DNA of 64,000 bases, from contig CBDFLL010000001.1 in the NCBI GenBank assembly GCA_965249205.1, forward strand, positions 1 to 64,000. The letters are read 5' to 3'. A model generated the notes under the pieces. It worked only from the letters and a program-made list of their open reading frames with translations, did no database searches and was not told where the DNA came from. The stretch comes from JAQBVV01 sp965249205. Lineage in GTDB: Bacteria > Acidobacteriota > Vicinamibacteria > Vicinamibacterales > UBA2999. This document shows, piece after piece, positions 33,741 through 42,164 of this stretch. Positions within the stretch are counted from its first letter, which is position 1. Every line of letters starts with the position of its first letter. Made by a program: the position numbers and the translations under genes.

Positions 33741-34352
33741 ATGCGCCAACCGATCGAGCCACACGCCCAGCTGGTACCCATGGTGGTCGAACAGACCAAC
33801 CGTGGGGAGCGTGCGTACGACATCTTCTCGCGCCTGCTCAAGGACAGCATCATCTTTATCGGTACACCGATTGATGATGGCATAGCGAATCTCGTCATCG
33901 CGCAGATGCTGTTTCTGGAAGCAGAAGATCCAGACAAGGACATCCTCCTGTACATCAACTGTCCCGGAGGATCGATCACGGCCGGACTCGCGATTTACGA
34001 CACAATCCAGTTCATCAAGCCAGATGTGCAGACCTTCTGCATCGGACAGGCAGCGTCGATGGCCGCGGTACTGCTGGCGGCCGGAACCAACGGGAAGCGC
34101 TACTCGCTGCCGAATTCCAGAATCGTGATCCACCAGCCGCTCATGCAGGGCTTGGCGGGCCAGGCCACGGACATTGACATCGCGGCGCGCGAAATCCTGC
34201 GCATGCGTGAACGGCTGAACGAGATCCTCGTGCACCACACCGAGCAGCCGATAAAACGTATCCAGGAGGATACGGAACGCGATTACATCATGTCGGCGGA
34301 CCAGGGAAAGGAATACGGGATTATCGATGACGTCATCCGGAAACGGGTGTAG
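33741..34352 (+). CDS. clpP: ATP-dependent Clp protease proteolytic subunit
   Basis: This 203-residue serine protease subunit forms a tetradecameric chamber with ClpX. Ser106 lies in CIGQAASMAAVLLAAG and His131 in RIVIHQPLMQG. The acidic partner is in the EDTERD segment near 176-181. INCPGGSITAGLAIYDT is the substrate-binding strand region. Length and start (QLVPMVVEQTNRGERAYDI) are standard. clpX follows 26 bases later. Confidence 0.96.
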   Translation: MRQPIEPHAQLVPMVVEQTNRGERAYDIFSRLLKDSIIFIGTPIDDGIANLVIAQMLFLEAEDPDKDILLYINCPGGSITAGLAIYDTIQFIKPDVQTFCIGQAASMAAVLLAAGTNGKRYSLPNSRIVIHQPLMQGLAGQATDIDIAAREILRMRERLNEILVHHTEQPIKRIQEDTERDYIMSADQGKEYGIIDDVIRKRV

Positions 34353-34378
34353 CATCAAACGAGGCTTTCGGTTGACGT

Positions 34379-35626
34379 ATGGCCAAGAAAAACGGCGAGG
34401 CTGAGATTCTCCGCTGCTCGTTCTGTAACAAAGATCAGAACGATGTACGCAAGCTGATCGCGGGTCCAACCGTGTTCATCTGCGACGAGTGCGTCGAAGT
34501 CTGCAACGACATCATCGCGGACGACAACCGGTTCGACAATCGAGGCGTCCGCTCGTCACTCCCCCCGCCGCCTGAGATCAAGAAACTCCTCGACGAGTAC
34601 GTCATCGGTCAGGACAGAACCAAGAAGAAACTCGCTGTCGCCGTCTACAACCACTACAAGCGTATCGAGATCCAGAAGCTCCCGCGGAGCCGCAACGACA
34701 TCGAGCTCAACAAGGCCAATATCCTGCTAATCGGTCCTACCGGCACCGGCAAGACGCTGCTCGCGCAGACGCTCGCCAAACTGCTCTCGGTGCCGTTTAC
34801 GATCGTCGACGCGACCACGCTGACCGAGGCTGGCTATGTCGGGGAGGATGTGGAAAACATCATCCTCAAGCTGCTGCAGGCAGCTGGGGGTGACATTGAG
34901 AAGTGCCAGCAGGGCATTATCTACATCGACGAGGTGGACAAGATCTGCCGCAAAGACGAGAACCCGTCGATTACGCGTGACGTGTCAGGTGAAGGTGTCC
35001 AGCAGGCATTGCTCAAGATCCTGGAGGGCACCGTCGCGAACGTACCGCCGCAGGGGGGGCGCAAACACCCGCATCAGGAGTTCTTCCAGATCGATACGAC
35101 GAACATTCTCTTTATTTGCGGTGGCGCCTTCGTCGGCCTCGACAAAGTGATTGACCGCCGCGTGGGCAAGAGGACGCTCGGCTTCAAGACCGACGTCACG
35201 TCCGTCAGGAAACGTGTGGTCGGGCCGACCCTCGAATCGGTGGAACCGGGAGACCTGATCAAGTACGGCCTCATTCCAGAATTTGTCGGCCGGTTACCGG
35301 TCGTCGGCACGCTGCACGAGCTTGATAAGCCGGCACTCATCCAGATCTTGACGCAGCCGCGCAATGCCATTACACGTCAGTACCAGAAGTTGTTCGAGTA
35401 CGAGAACGTCAAGCTACGATTTACTGACGATGCGCTGGAAGCTATCGCCGAGTTGGCGCTCACACGGAAAATCGGGGCGCGCGGCCTCCGGATGATCATC
35501 GAGGACCTCATGCTGGATCTGATGTACTCGGTGCCCGGGCAGAAGAAACTGCGAGAGGTGATCGTCACCCGCGAGATCGTCGAAGCCAAGGACAAATCGA
35601 TTACCCTTATAGAGAAGGCTGGATAG
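34379..35626 (+). CDS. clpX: ClpX AAA+ unfoldase
   Basis: This 415-residue ATPase unfolds substrates and feeds ClpP. The N-terminal zinc-binding domain has C13/C16 and C35/C38 (CSFCNKDQ, FICDECVEVC). Walker A GPTGTGKT sits near residue 119, with Walker B IIYIDEVDKI, the pore-loop and RKVVGPT-type region and a sensor-2 segment (KIGARGLRMIIEDLMLDLMY). GFKTDVTS and the IGF-like loop region are present. Normal length, co-transcribed with clpP. Confidence 0.96.
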   Translation: MAKKNGEAEILRCSFCNKDQNDVRKLIAGPTVFICDECVEVCNDIIADDNRFDNRGVRSSLPPPPEIKKLLDEYVIGQDRTKKKLAVAVYNHYKRIEIQKLPRSRNDIELNKANILLIGPTGTGKTLLAQTLAKLLSVPFTIVDATTLTEAGYVGEDVENIILKLLQAAGGDIEKCQQGIIYIDEVDKICRKDENPSITRDVSGEGVQQALLKILEGTVANVPPQGGRKHPHQEFFQIDTTNILFICGGAFVGLDKVIDRRVGKRTLGFKTDVTSVRKRVVGPTLESVEPGDLIKYGLIPEFVGRLPVVGTLHELDKPALIQILTQPRNAITRQYQKLFEYENVKLRFTDDALEAIAELALTRKIGARGLRMIIEDLMLDLMYSVPGQKKLREVIVTREIVEAKDKSITLIEKAG

Positions 35627-35687
35627 GCTCAACGCGTAGGCCGATCAGTCACGGAGGCCCTTCGGTTTCCGGATCACAAGGACCCAC

Positions 35688-38072
35688 ATGGAAGTCTACG
35701 AAACGCTCCCGATCGTCCCCCTCAGGGACGTGGTCGTCTTCCCGCACATGATGATGCCGTTTGTCATCGGGCGCCCCTCATCAACCCGCGCATTGGAGCA
35801 CGCGCTGCTGAAGGACAAGCGGATCTTCCTCGCCGCCCAGCTCGATGCGTCGATCGACGATCCGAAGCCGGACGACGTGTACACGATGGGCTGCGTAGCC
35901 AATGTCGTGCAGAGCCTCAAGCTGCCTGACGGCAACATCAAAGTGCTCGTCGAGGGCGTGGACCGAGCGCGAGCCGTCGAGTGGAAGGAAGACAAGGGCT
36001 TCTACCGAGTCGTGATCAAGGTCCTCGCGAAGCAGAAGGAGGCCGCCGGCGACGTCGAGGCGACGATGGGTCGTGTCGTGACGCTGTTCGAGCAGTACGT
36101 CAAGCTGTCGAACAATCTTCACTACGACGCGATGATCGCGGCTGTTCGCGTGGACGATCCAGGCAAGCTCGCCGACACAATCGCCGCGCATCTGCTCGTC
36201 GGTGTCGACGAGAAGCAGAACCTGCTCGAGATCAACTCCCCACTCGAACGCCTCAACCGCATCGCCGGCATTCTTGAAATCGAGGTCGACAAGCTCCAGG
36301 TCGATCGCCGAATCCAGTCTCGCGTCAAAAAGCAGATGGAAAAGGCGCAGAAGGAGTACTACCTCAACGAAAAGATGAAGGCAATCCAGAAGGAACTTGG
36401 GCGCAAAGACGAAAAGGGCAATGAGGTCGACGAGCTGAAAAAGAAGATTCAGCAGGCGAAGATGCCGAAGGACATCGAGGAGAAGGCCGTCCAGGAGCTG
36501 AAGCGACTCGAGGCGATGCCGCCGATGTCGGCGGAGGCGACCGTCTCGCGCAACTATCTCGACTGGCTTATCGCCGTGCCCTGGCACAAAAAGACCAGGG
36601 AGAACAGGGATCTGAAGCACGCCGAAACGGTGCTGCACGAAGACCACTACGGCCTCGACAAAATCAAGGATCGCATTCTAGAGTTCCTTGCCGTCCGCTC
36701 GCTGGTCAAGAAGCCGAAGGCAACCATCCTGACGTTCTCTGGGCCCCCCGGCGTCGGCAAAACGTCGCTAGCCAAGTCGATCGCGCGCGCGATGAATCGC
36801 AAGTTCGTTCGGTTGTCTCTGGGTGGCGTGCGCGACGAGGCCGAGGTCCGCGGGCACCGGCGCACCTACATTGGCGCCTTCCCTGGACAGATCATCCAGA
36901 TGATGAAGAAAGCCGGCACGCAGAACCCGGTGTTTCTGCTGGACGAGATCGACAAAATGTCGATGGACTTCCGCGGCGACCCCTCGGCCGCGCTGCTGGA
37001 GGTGCTGGACCCAGAGCAGAATGGCTCGTTTCTCGACCACTACCTTGACGTCGAGTACGACCTCTCGCACGTAATGTTCATTTGCACGGCCAATGTGCTC
37101 CACACGGTGCCCCAGGCGCTGCGCGACCGCATGGAAGTGTTGCAGCTTGCCGGTTACACCGAGCAGGAAAAGACCGAGATTGCGCTACGCTTCCTTGCGC
37201 CGAAGGCTATCGAGGGCACGGGACTCACGAAAAATAACATCGTCATCCATGAGGACGCCATCCAAACAGTCATTCAGCGCTACACCCGTGAAGCCGGCGT
37301 TCGAAACCTCGAGCGAGAGATCTCGTCCATCTGCCGCAAGGTCGCTCGCAAGGTCGTCGACGAGGGCAAGGCGTACAAAGAAGAGATTCACGCCGAGGCC
37401 GTCACCGCCCATCTCGGCGTACCGCGGTTCCGCCCGAGCATGGCCGAGGAGCAGAACGAGGTGGGGATCGCTACTGGGCTCGCCTGGACTGAAGTCGGGG
37501 GTGAACTGCTCGTCACGGAGGCGACGCTGATGGCCGGCAAGGGAAAATTGACACTGACCGGCAAGCTTGGTGACGTCATGCAGGAGTCGGCCCAGGCCGC
37601 GTTGAGTTACGTGCGTTCAAAAGCCGCAGAGTTGAGCCTTCCGGAAGATTTCCATTCGAAGATCGACATTCACGTGCATGTTCCCGAAGGGGCGATTCCG
37701 AAGGACGGACCCTCAGCGGGCATCACCATGGCAACCACGCTGGTGTCGGCCCTGACGAAGATTTCGACACGGCGCGACGTGGCCATGACGGGTGAGATCA
37801 CACTCAGGGGCAAGGTGCTGCCGATCGGCGGCGTCAAGGAAAAGGTGCTCGCGGCCCATCGGGCCGGCGTCACCAACATCGTCCTGCCGCGCGACAACGA
37901 GAAGGATCTCGCGGAGATTCCGAAGTCCGTCCTCGACGCGCTTGACATGCACCTCGTGTCGACGATGGACGAGGTGCTGAAGATTGCCCTCGTCGGACCT
38001 CTGCCGACGCGTATCCCCGCCGCGCCCGTGGTGGCGGAGGCTGTGGACGCGGGAGATACCCGCACACACTAG
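35688..38072 (+). CDS. lon: Lon ATP-dependent protease
   Basis: This 794-residue LonA protease degrades misfolded and regulatory proteins in the cytosol. The N-terminal substrate-binding domain starts with LPIVPLRDVVVFPHMMMPF. Walker A GPPGVGKTS is near residue 350, and Walker B VFLLDEIDKM follows. The proteolytic dyad is Ser676 (DGPSAGITMA) and Lys719 (PIGGVKEKVLAAHRAG), with the same 43-residue spacing as in E. coli Lon. An AAGGA element lies shortly before ATG 35688. The stop directly abuts engB. Confidence 0.96.
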   Translation: MEVYETLPIVPLRDVVVFPHMMMPFVIGRPSSTRALEHALLKDKRIFLAAQLDASIDDPKPDDVYTMGCVANVVQSLKLPDGNIKVLVEGVDRARAVEWKEDKGFYRVVIKVLAKQKEAAGDVEATMGRVVTLFEQYVKLSNNLHYDAMIAAVRVDDPGKLADTIAAHLLVGVDEKQNLLEINSPLERLNRIAGILEIEVDKLQVDRRIQSRVKKQMEKAQKEYYLNEKMKAIQKELGRKDEKGNEVDELKKKIQQAKMPKDIEEKAVQELKRLEAMPPMSAEATVSRNYLDWLIAVPWHKKTRENRDLKHAETVLHEDHYGLDKIKDRILEFLAVRSLVKKPKATILTFSGPPGVGKTSLAKSIARAMNRKFVRLSLGGVRDEAEVRGHRRTYIGAFPGQIIQMMKKAGTQNPVFLLDEIDKMSMDFRGDPSAALLEVLDPEQNGSFLDHYLDVEYDLSHVMFICTANVLHTVPQALRDRMEVLQLAGYTEQEKTEIALRFLAPKAIEGTGLTKNNIVIHEDAIQTVIQRYTREAGVRNLEREISSICRKVARKVVDEGKAYKEEIHAEAVTAHLGVPRFRPSMAEEQNEVGIATGLAWTEVGGELLVTEATLMAGKGKLTLTGKLGDVMQESAQAALSYVRSKAAELSLPEDFHSKIDIHVHVPEGAIPKDGPSAGITMATTLVSALTKISTRRDVAMTGEITLRGKVLPIGGVKEKVLAAHRAGVTNIVLPRDNEKDLAEIPKSVLDALDMHLVSTMDEVLKIALVGPLPTRIPAAPVVAEAVDAGDTRTH

Positions 38073-38714
38073 TTGCAGATTTCTGCCGAATTCATCACGA
38101 GCGCGGCGAGCGCCGCTGATTTTCCGCGTGACCGATTGGCGGAAATCGCCTTGGTCGGACGGTCCAATGTGGGCAAGTCAACGCTGATCAACGCACTGGT
38201 GAGGCAGAAGGTGGCGCGGACGAGTGCCGCGCCGGGCAAGACTCGTCTGGCGAACTTTTACCGCGTCAAGCGTGGATCGAGGTCCGCGTTCTATCTGGTC
38301 GATCTGCCGGGTTATGGGTATGCCCGAGGCGGCGATGCCTCGGTCGAAGAGTTCACCCGGCTGACCGACGCGTACTTTGCCAGGACGGAGCGTTGGGGGG
38401 AGCCGCAGAGTGCCGCACTCAGCAGTGCCGCCACTGAGCGAAAGGCCATCGGCGCACTGCTGCTGGTTGACGCGCGGCACCCGGGCCTTGAATCGGATCT
38501 CGATGCCTGGGGCTGGCTACAGTCGCAGCCCTGTCCCCGCAGTATCGTCGGCACCAAGGTGGACAAACTGACGCGCGCCGAACGCTCGCGCCACGACCGT
38601 GAACTCAAATCGTTGTTTGACATCCCCATCTCGCTGGTCTCAGCGCAGACAGGGGAAGGATTGGAAGAACTGTGGAAGCTGATCGCGACACTGCCAAACC
38701 AAACGGCGCCGTAG
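38073..38714 (+). CDS. engB: EngB (YihA/YsxC) ribosome-biogenesis GTPase
   Basis: This is a 213-residue TRAFAC GTPase. G1 is GRSNVGKSTLIN (near residues 29-40), then TSAAPGKTR for G2, DLPGYGYARG for G3 and GTKVDKL for G4. It is needed for assembly of the 50S subunit. TTG 38073 directly follows the lon stop and is the only plausible start. The 3' end overlaps rho by 43 bases. Confidence 0.92.
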   Translation: MQISAEFITSAASAADFPRDRLAEIALVGRSNVGKSTLINALVRQKVARTSAAPGKTRLANFYRVKRGSRSAFYLVDLPGYGYARGGDASVEEFTRLTDAYFARTERWGEPQSAALSSAATERKAIGALLLVDARHPGLESDLDAWGWLQSQPCPRSIVGTKVDKLTRAERSRHDRELKSLFDIPISLVSAQTGEGLEELWKLIATLPNQTAP

Positions 38715-40063
38715 CTGCGGCCACCGCCGCCGAGCCTGCCGCCAACCCACCCGCTCAACATACGCCTGCGACGGCCGCCCCGGCCCAGGCGCTGCCGGCA
38801 CAGACGATCTCCCTCTCAGCGATGAAGGAGATGAGCATCTCCGCGCTAACCAAGGTCGCCAAAGAGCTGGATATCGCCGGCGCGACCGGTATGCGGAAGC
38901 AGGAGTTGATCTTCGAGATCCTGCGTGTCCGGGCCGAAAAGAGCGGAAACATCTTCTCCGAAGGTGTGTTGGAAACACTTCCAGACGGCTTTGGCTTCCT
39001 ACGAGCGCCCGACTACAACTACCTCCCGGGACCGGACGATATCTACGTGTCGCCGTCGCAGATCAGAAAATTCGACCTGCACACAGGCGATACGGTCTCT
39101 GGTGTCATCCGCCCACCCAAAGATGGTGAGCGCTACTTCGCCCTGATCAAGGTCGAAGCGATCAATTTCGAGCCGCCGGAGAAGACAAGGGACAAAATCT
39201 TCTTCGAGAATCTCACACCACTCTACCCACAGCAGAAATTCATTCTTGAGACAGCGAGCGACAATCTTTCTGGTCGTGTCATGGACCTGCTGACGCCAAT
39301 CGGCAAGGGACAGCGCGGACTGATCGTCGCGCCCCCTCGGACTGGCAAGACGATGCTCCTGCAGAGCATTGCCAACAGCATTACGAAGAATCATCCAGAG
39401 GTGTATCTGATCGTGCTGCTGATCGATGAACGGCCGGAAGAGGTCACCGACATGCAGCGATCGGTGAACGGCGAGGTCGTCTCGTCGACCTTCGACGAGC
39501 CGGCTCAGCGTCACGTGCAGGTCGCGGAGATGGTCATCGAGAAGGCCAAGCGGCTGGTCGAACACAAGAAGGACGTCGTCATCCTGCTGGACTCGGTGAC
39601 ACGTCTGGCGCGTGCCTACAATACGATCGTCCCGGCATCCGGGAAGGTGCTCTCAGGCGGCGTCGACAGCAACGCGCTGCAGCGGCCGAAGCGCTTCTTC
39701 GGCGCCGCCCGTAACATCGAGGAGGGCGGCTCACTGACCATCGTCGCCACCGCGCTCGTTGATACCGGATCGCGCATGGACGAGGTGATCTTCGAGGAGT
39801 TCAAGGGCACTGGCAACATGGAGATCCATCTCGATCGCAAGCTGACGGACCGCCGAGTGTTCCCGTCCATCGACATCACGAAGAGTGGCACGCGAAAAGA
39901 GGAGCTGCTTCTGGCGAAAGAGGACCTCAATCGGGTGTGGGTGCTTCGGAAGGTGTTGACGCCACTGTCTCCAACCGAGGCGATGGAACTCCTACTGTCG
40001 AAGATGGGGAAGACGAAGGCAAACACGGAGTTCCTTGCTGCCATGGCGGCGGGCAAGAGCTAA
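38672..40063 (+). CDS. rho: Transcription termination factor Rho
   Basis: This 463-residue hexameric RNA helicase terminates transcription. The N-terminal Rho_N helices start at LSAMKEMSISALTKVAKELD after an Ala/Pro-rich leader of about 45 residues. The RNA-binding CSD covers GVLETLPDGFGFLRAPDYNY and YVSPSQIRKFDL. Walker A is APPRTGKTMLLQ, and the Q/R-loop region (DSVTRLARAYN, GGVDSNALQRPKRFFGAARN) is complete. GTG 38672 overlaps engB. Its TAA overlaps, on the opposite strand, the TAG of the convergent GT2 gene. Confidence 0.95.
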   Translation: MEADRDTAKPNGAVAAATAAEPAANPPAQHTPATAAPAQALPAQTISLSAMKEMSISALTKVAKELDIAGATGMRKQELIFEILRVRAEKSGNIFSEGVLETLPDGFGFLRAPDYNYLPGPDDIYVSPSQIRKFDLHTGDTVSGVIRPPKDGERYFALIKVEAINFEPPEKTRDKIFFENLTPLYPQQKFILETASDNLSGRVMDLLTPIGKGQRGLIVAPPRTGKTMLLQSIANSITKNHPEVYLIVLLIDERPEEVTDMQRSVNGEVVSSTFDEPAQRHVQVAEMVIEKAKRLVEHKKDVVILLDSVTRLARAYNTIVPASGKVLSGGVDSNALQRPKRFFGAARNIEEGGSLTIVATALVDTGSRMDEVIFEEFKGTGNMEIHLDRKLTDRRVFPSIDITKSGTRKEELLLAKEDLNRVWVLRKVLTPLSPTEAMELLLSKMGKTKANTEFLAAMAAGKS

Positions 40064-40926
40064 CGCCGAAGACCTGCGCCTCCCTCCGCCGAGCGCCGCC
40101 GGTACCTCCCGGCCAAGACATTCCACTTTACGCGAAGCACGCCCGCGAAGGCGGCCGCGCCACGGGACACCGCCACGCGACTGTCGGTGCGGCCATGCCA
40201 CACGATGCCCACCTCTCGAATCTCGTAGCCCGCATAACGCGCCAGCACCAGTAGCTCCACATCAAAAGCGAATCCGCCGATCGTCACGCACCGAAACAGA
40301 TCGTCAGCGGCTGCGGCGCTCACGAGCTTGAATCCGCACTGCGTGTCCGCGATACCGGGTAGCACGAGTACGCGCACGTACATGTTAAATACCCGTCCGA
40401 TCAGATACCGGAGCCAATGCTCGCCGTGGCGCCGTGCCCCCGGGCCTTCCCGTGACCCGATGACAACATCCGGCGGGGACGCGCTGTTGGCAAGATCCAG
40501 AAACCGATCGAGGTTGTCGAGCGGCATGGCCAGATCGGCATCAGCCATGAACCGCCACGCGCCTCGTGCCTCCAGCATGCCACAGCGCACCGCCTTGCCC
40601 TTGCCAGCCCTGGCGGCGATGACCGCGCGGATGCGAGGGTCTGCGGCCGCATGCTCCTCCACGACCCGCGCCGTGCCGTCAGTACTCCCGTCGTCAACGA
40701 CAACGATCTCCCACGCGAGGCCCAGTCCCTCCAGATAGGCGCGTAGGTCCGTGAGACAGCGTCCAATGGAGCCCTCTTCGTTGAACGCTGGAACGACGAT
40801 TGAGAGGTGCGGGAGCGGGACCGGCCCCGGGTGTGAATCTGAAGCTGAGTCTGAGGCAGGCGAGAACGAGTCAGGTGACTGTGATCTGGGCGAGCGTAAG
40901 TTGGACGAGAGTGAGTCAGACACCAT
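40060..40926 (-). CDS. GT2 glycosyltransferase (dolichyl-phosphate glucosyltransferase-like)
   Basis: This 288-residue GT-A enzyme is read from ATG 40926; a longer frame would overlap the rpmE promoter. Ser/Asp/Pro-rich residues 1-35 precede LSIVVPAFNEEGSIGRCL, EIVVVDDGSTDGTA, FMADADLAMPLDNLDRFL (the DxD-type metal site) and DTQCGFKLVSAAAADDLF. These motifs match DPG/DPM synthase-like transferases that load a sugar onto polyprenyl phosphate. It has no C-terminal membrane helices. Its stop codon overlaps the rho stop, leaving no intergenic terminator. Confidence 0.85.
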   Translation of the reverse strand: MVSDSLSSNLRSPRSQSPDSFSPASDSASDSHPGPVPLPHLSIVVPAFNEEGSIGRCLTDLRAYLEGLGLAWEIVVVDDGSTDGTARVVEEHAAADPRIRAVIAARAGKGKAVRCGMLEARGAWRFMADADLAMPLDNLDRFLDLANSASPPDVVIGSREGPGARRHGEHWLRYLIGRVFNMYVRVLVLPGIADTQCGFKLVSAAAADDLFRCVTIGGFAFDVELLVLARYAGYEIREVGIVWHGRTDSRVAVSRGAAAFAGVLRVKWNVLAGRYRRRSAEGGAGLRR

Positions 40927-40962
40927 CAAGCGAGACCTGCCAAGCCGGACGAGTATAGCGCA

Positions 40963-40971
40963 TGGTATAAT
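40963..40971 (+). promoter_or_regulatory. Extended -10 promoter for rpmE
   Basis: TGGTATAAT is a perfect extended -10 (TGnTATAAT) 33 bases before the preferred rpmE start. No good -35 is seen, which is typical for extended -10 promoters. It is the clearest sigma-70-type promoter in the window. It lies between the divergent GT2 and L31 genes. Confidence 0.7.
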
Positions 40972-41004
40972 GCCTCTCTTATCCGTGTTCTGAAGGAGTT
41001 GGCT

Positions 41005-41316
41005 GTGAAAGAGGGGATCCACCCGGCATATCAAGAGGTCGAAGCGCGCTGCGCGTGCGGCAACTCGTTTATGACGCGGTCAACCAAGTCGGAGCTGCAC
41101 CTTGAAATCTGCTCTGCCTGCCATCCGTTCTTCACCGGTCGCCAGAAACTGATCGACACCGAAGGTCGCGTCGAGCGGTTTACCAAGAAATACGGCGTGC
41201 AGACGTCGGAGCAACGCAAGGTCGCGGCAAGAGCCGCGAAGGCGGCAAAACCTCGGGCAGCGAAAGCGGCGAAGCCTCGAGCGGCGAAGGCACCTAAGGC
41301 GACGGCGACCGCCTAG
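41005..41316 (+). CDS. rpmE: 50S ribosomal protein L31, zinc-binding type with basic tail
   Basis: This is a 103-residue protein from GTG 41005, chosen because AAGGAG at 40993-40998 is 6 bases upstream; TTG 40999 would leave no spacer. Residues 1-70 are L31: KEGIHPAYQEVEARCACGN, LHLEICSACHPFFTGRQKL, RVERFTKKYG. The zinc ligand cysteines CxC and CxxC are present. Residues about 75-103 are an Ala/Lys/Pro repeat tail (AAKPRAAK repeated), absent from standard L31 of about 70 residues. The tail may add rRNA contacts. Confidence 0.92.
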   Translation: MKEGIHPAYQEVEARCACGNSFMTRSTKSELHLEICSACHPFFTGRQKLIDTEGRVERFTKKYGVQTSEQRKVAARAAKAAKPRAAKAAKPRAAKAPKATATA

Positions 41317-41384
41317 ACTCACCGCCAGCATCTGCTAGTCGTGCCTCTGGAGTCCGTTCAGAGCGCGAAAAATACGCCACAGAC

Positions 41385-42158
41385 ATGCGACTTGTCACAC
41401 GTGTATTTCTTCTCCTCGCGAGAGTCTCTGGCCGCGTCTCGAATCAGTTTCATTACTGCGCCGCTGCCACTCTGAGCATCGATGACATCAGAGAAGGAGT
41501 CCGGAGCCAGTGGCAACAATACAACCTCGATGAGGACGAGATCGCCGAAGGCCTGCTCTTCTGGGAGGAGGATCTCGTCGATCGGTTTGTCAAAACCGGG
41601 GACGCAGTGCTTGTCATCGGCTCCGGGACCGGTCGCGATGTCATCCCGTTGGCAGAGCGAGGGTGTCATGTAACCTGCGTCGAACCAGCACTACTGCCTT
41701 TGGAGACTGCGTGTCGGGCGCTCCGCGAGCGTCAGCTTCCGGTCACCATGGTTGAAGGGTTTTTCGAGGATGTGCCGCTTTCGGGTCGCTTCGCCGTGGT
41801 GATGTTCTCCCACTGCTGTTACAGCTGTATTCCGAATTCGGTCCGCCGAATAGACGCACTTCGCAAAGCAGCGAGCCTCTTGCCCCCGGGTGGTCACATC
41901 CTTCTGAGCTACGGCACGGTACATCGACCTCGTCTACTCACAACGCGGCTCGCGCAAGCTGTCGGCGCCGTCTGCAGATCGGACTGGCGCATGGAGCCCG
42001 GGGACTTCCTCCGCCCGCAAGGTTCCGTCTACTACTATTTCCACGCGTTCAGCCCTGAAGAGATCGCGGCAGAAGTGGCAGCTGCAGGACTGAAGGTCAT
42101 ATATCGTCGCCACTTTCAGGACGATCCAATGATGGTGATGGCGCTGACGGCGCCGTGA
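41385..42158 (+). CDS. Class I SAM-dependent methyltransferase
   Basis: This 257-residue protein has motif I AVLVIGSGTGRDVIPLAERG (near 75-94), motif II VTCVEPALLPLE and FAVVMFSHCCYSCIP for motif IV. LRKAASLLPPGGHILLSYGT is the usual motif VI region. The C-terminus carries SPEEIAAEVAAAGLKVIYRR. The substrate is unknown. Its stop is 6 bases before IS copy 2. An N-terminal hydrophobic LVTRVFLLLARVSG suggests the true start may lie further downstream. Confidence 0.75.
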   Translation: MRLVTRVFLLLARVSGRVSNQFHYCAAATLSIDDIREGVRSQWQQYNLDEDEIAEGLLFWEEDLVDRFVKTGDAVLVIGSGTGRDVIPLAERGCHVTCVEPALLPLETACRALRERQLPVTMVEGFFEDVPLSGRFAVVMFSHCCYSCIPNSVRRIDALRKAASLLPPGGHILLSYGTVHRPRLLTTRLAQAVGAVCRSDWRMEPGDFLRPQGSVYYYFHAFSPEEIAAEVAAAGLKVIYRRHFQDDPMMVMALTAP

Positions 42159-42164
42159 CCCTAG

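Noticed and set aside
35781..36647. 288-codon minus frame opposite lon
   Set aside because: Leu/Val/His-rich antisense shadow of the Lon N-terminal domain.
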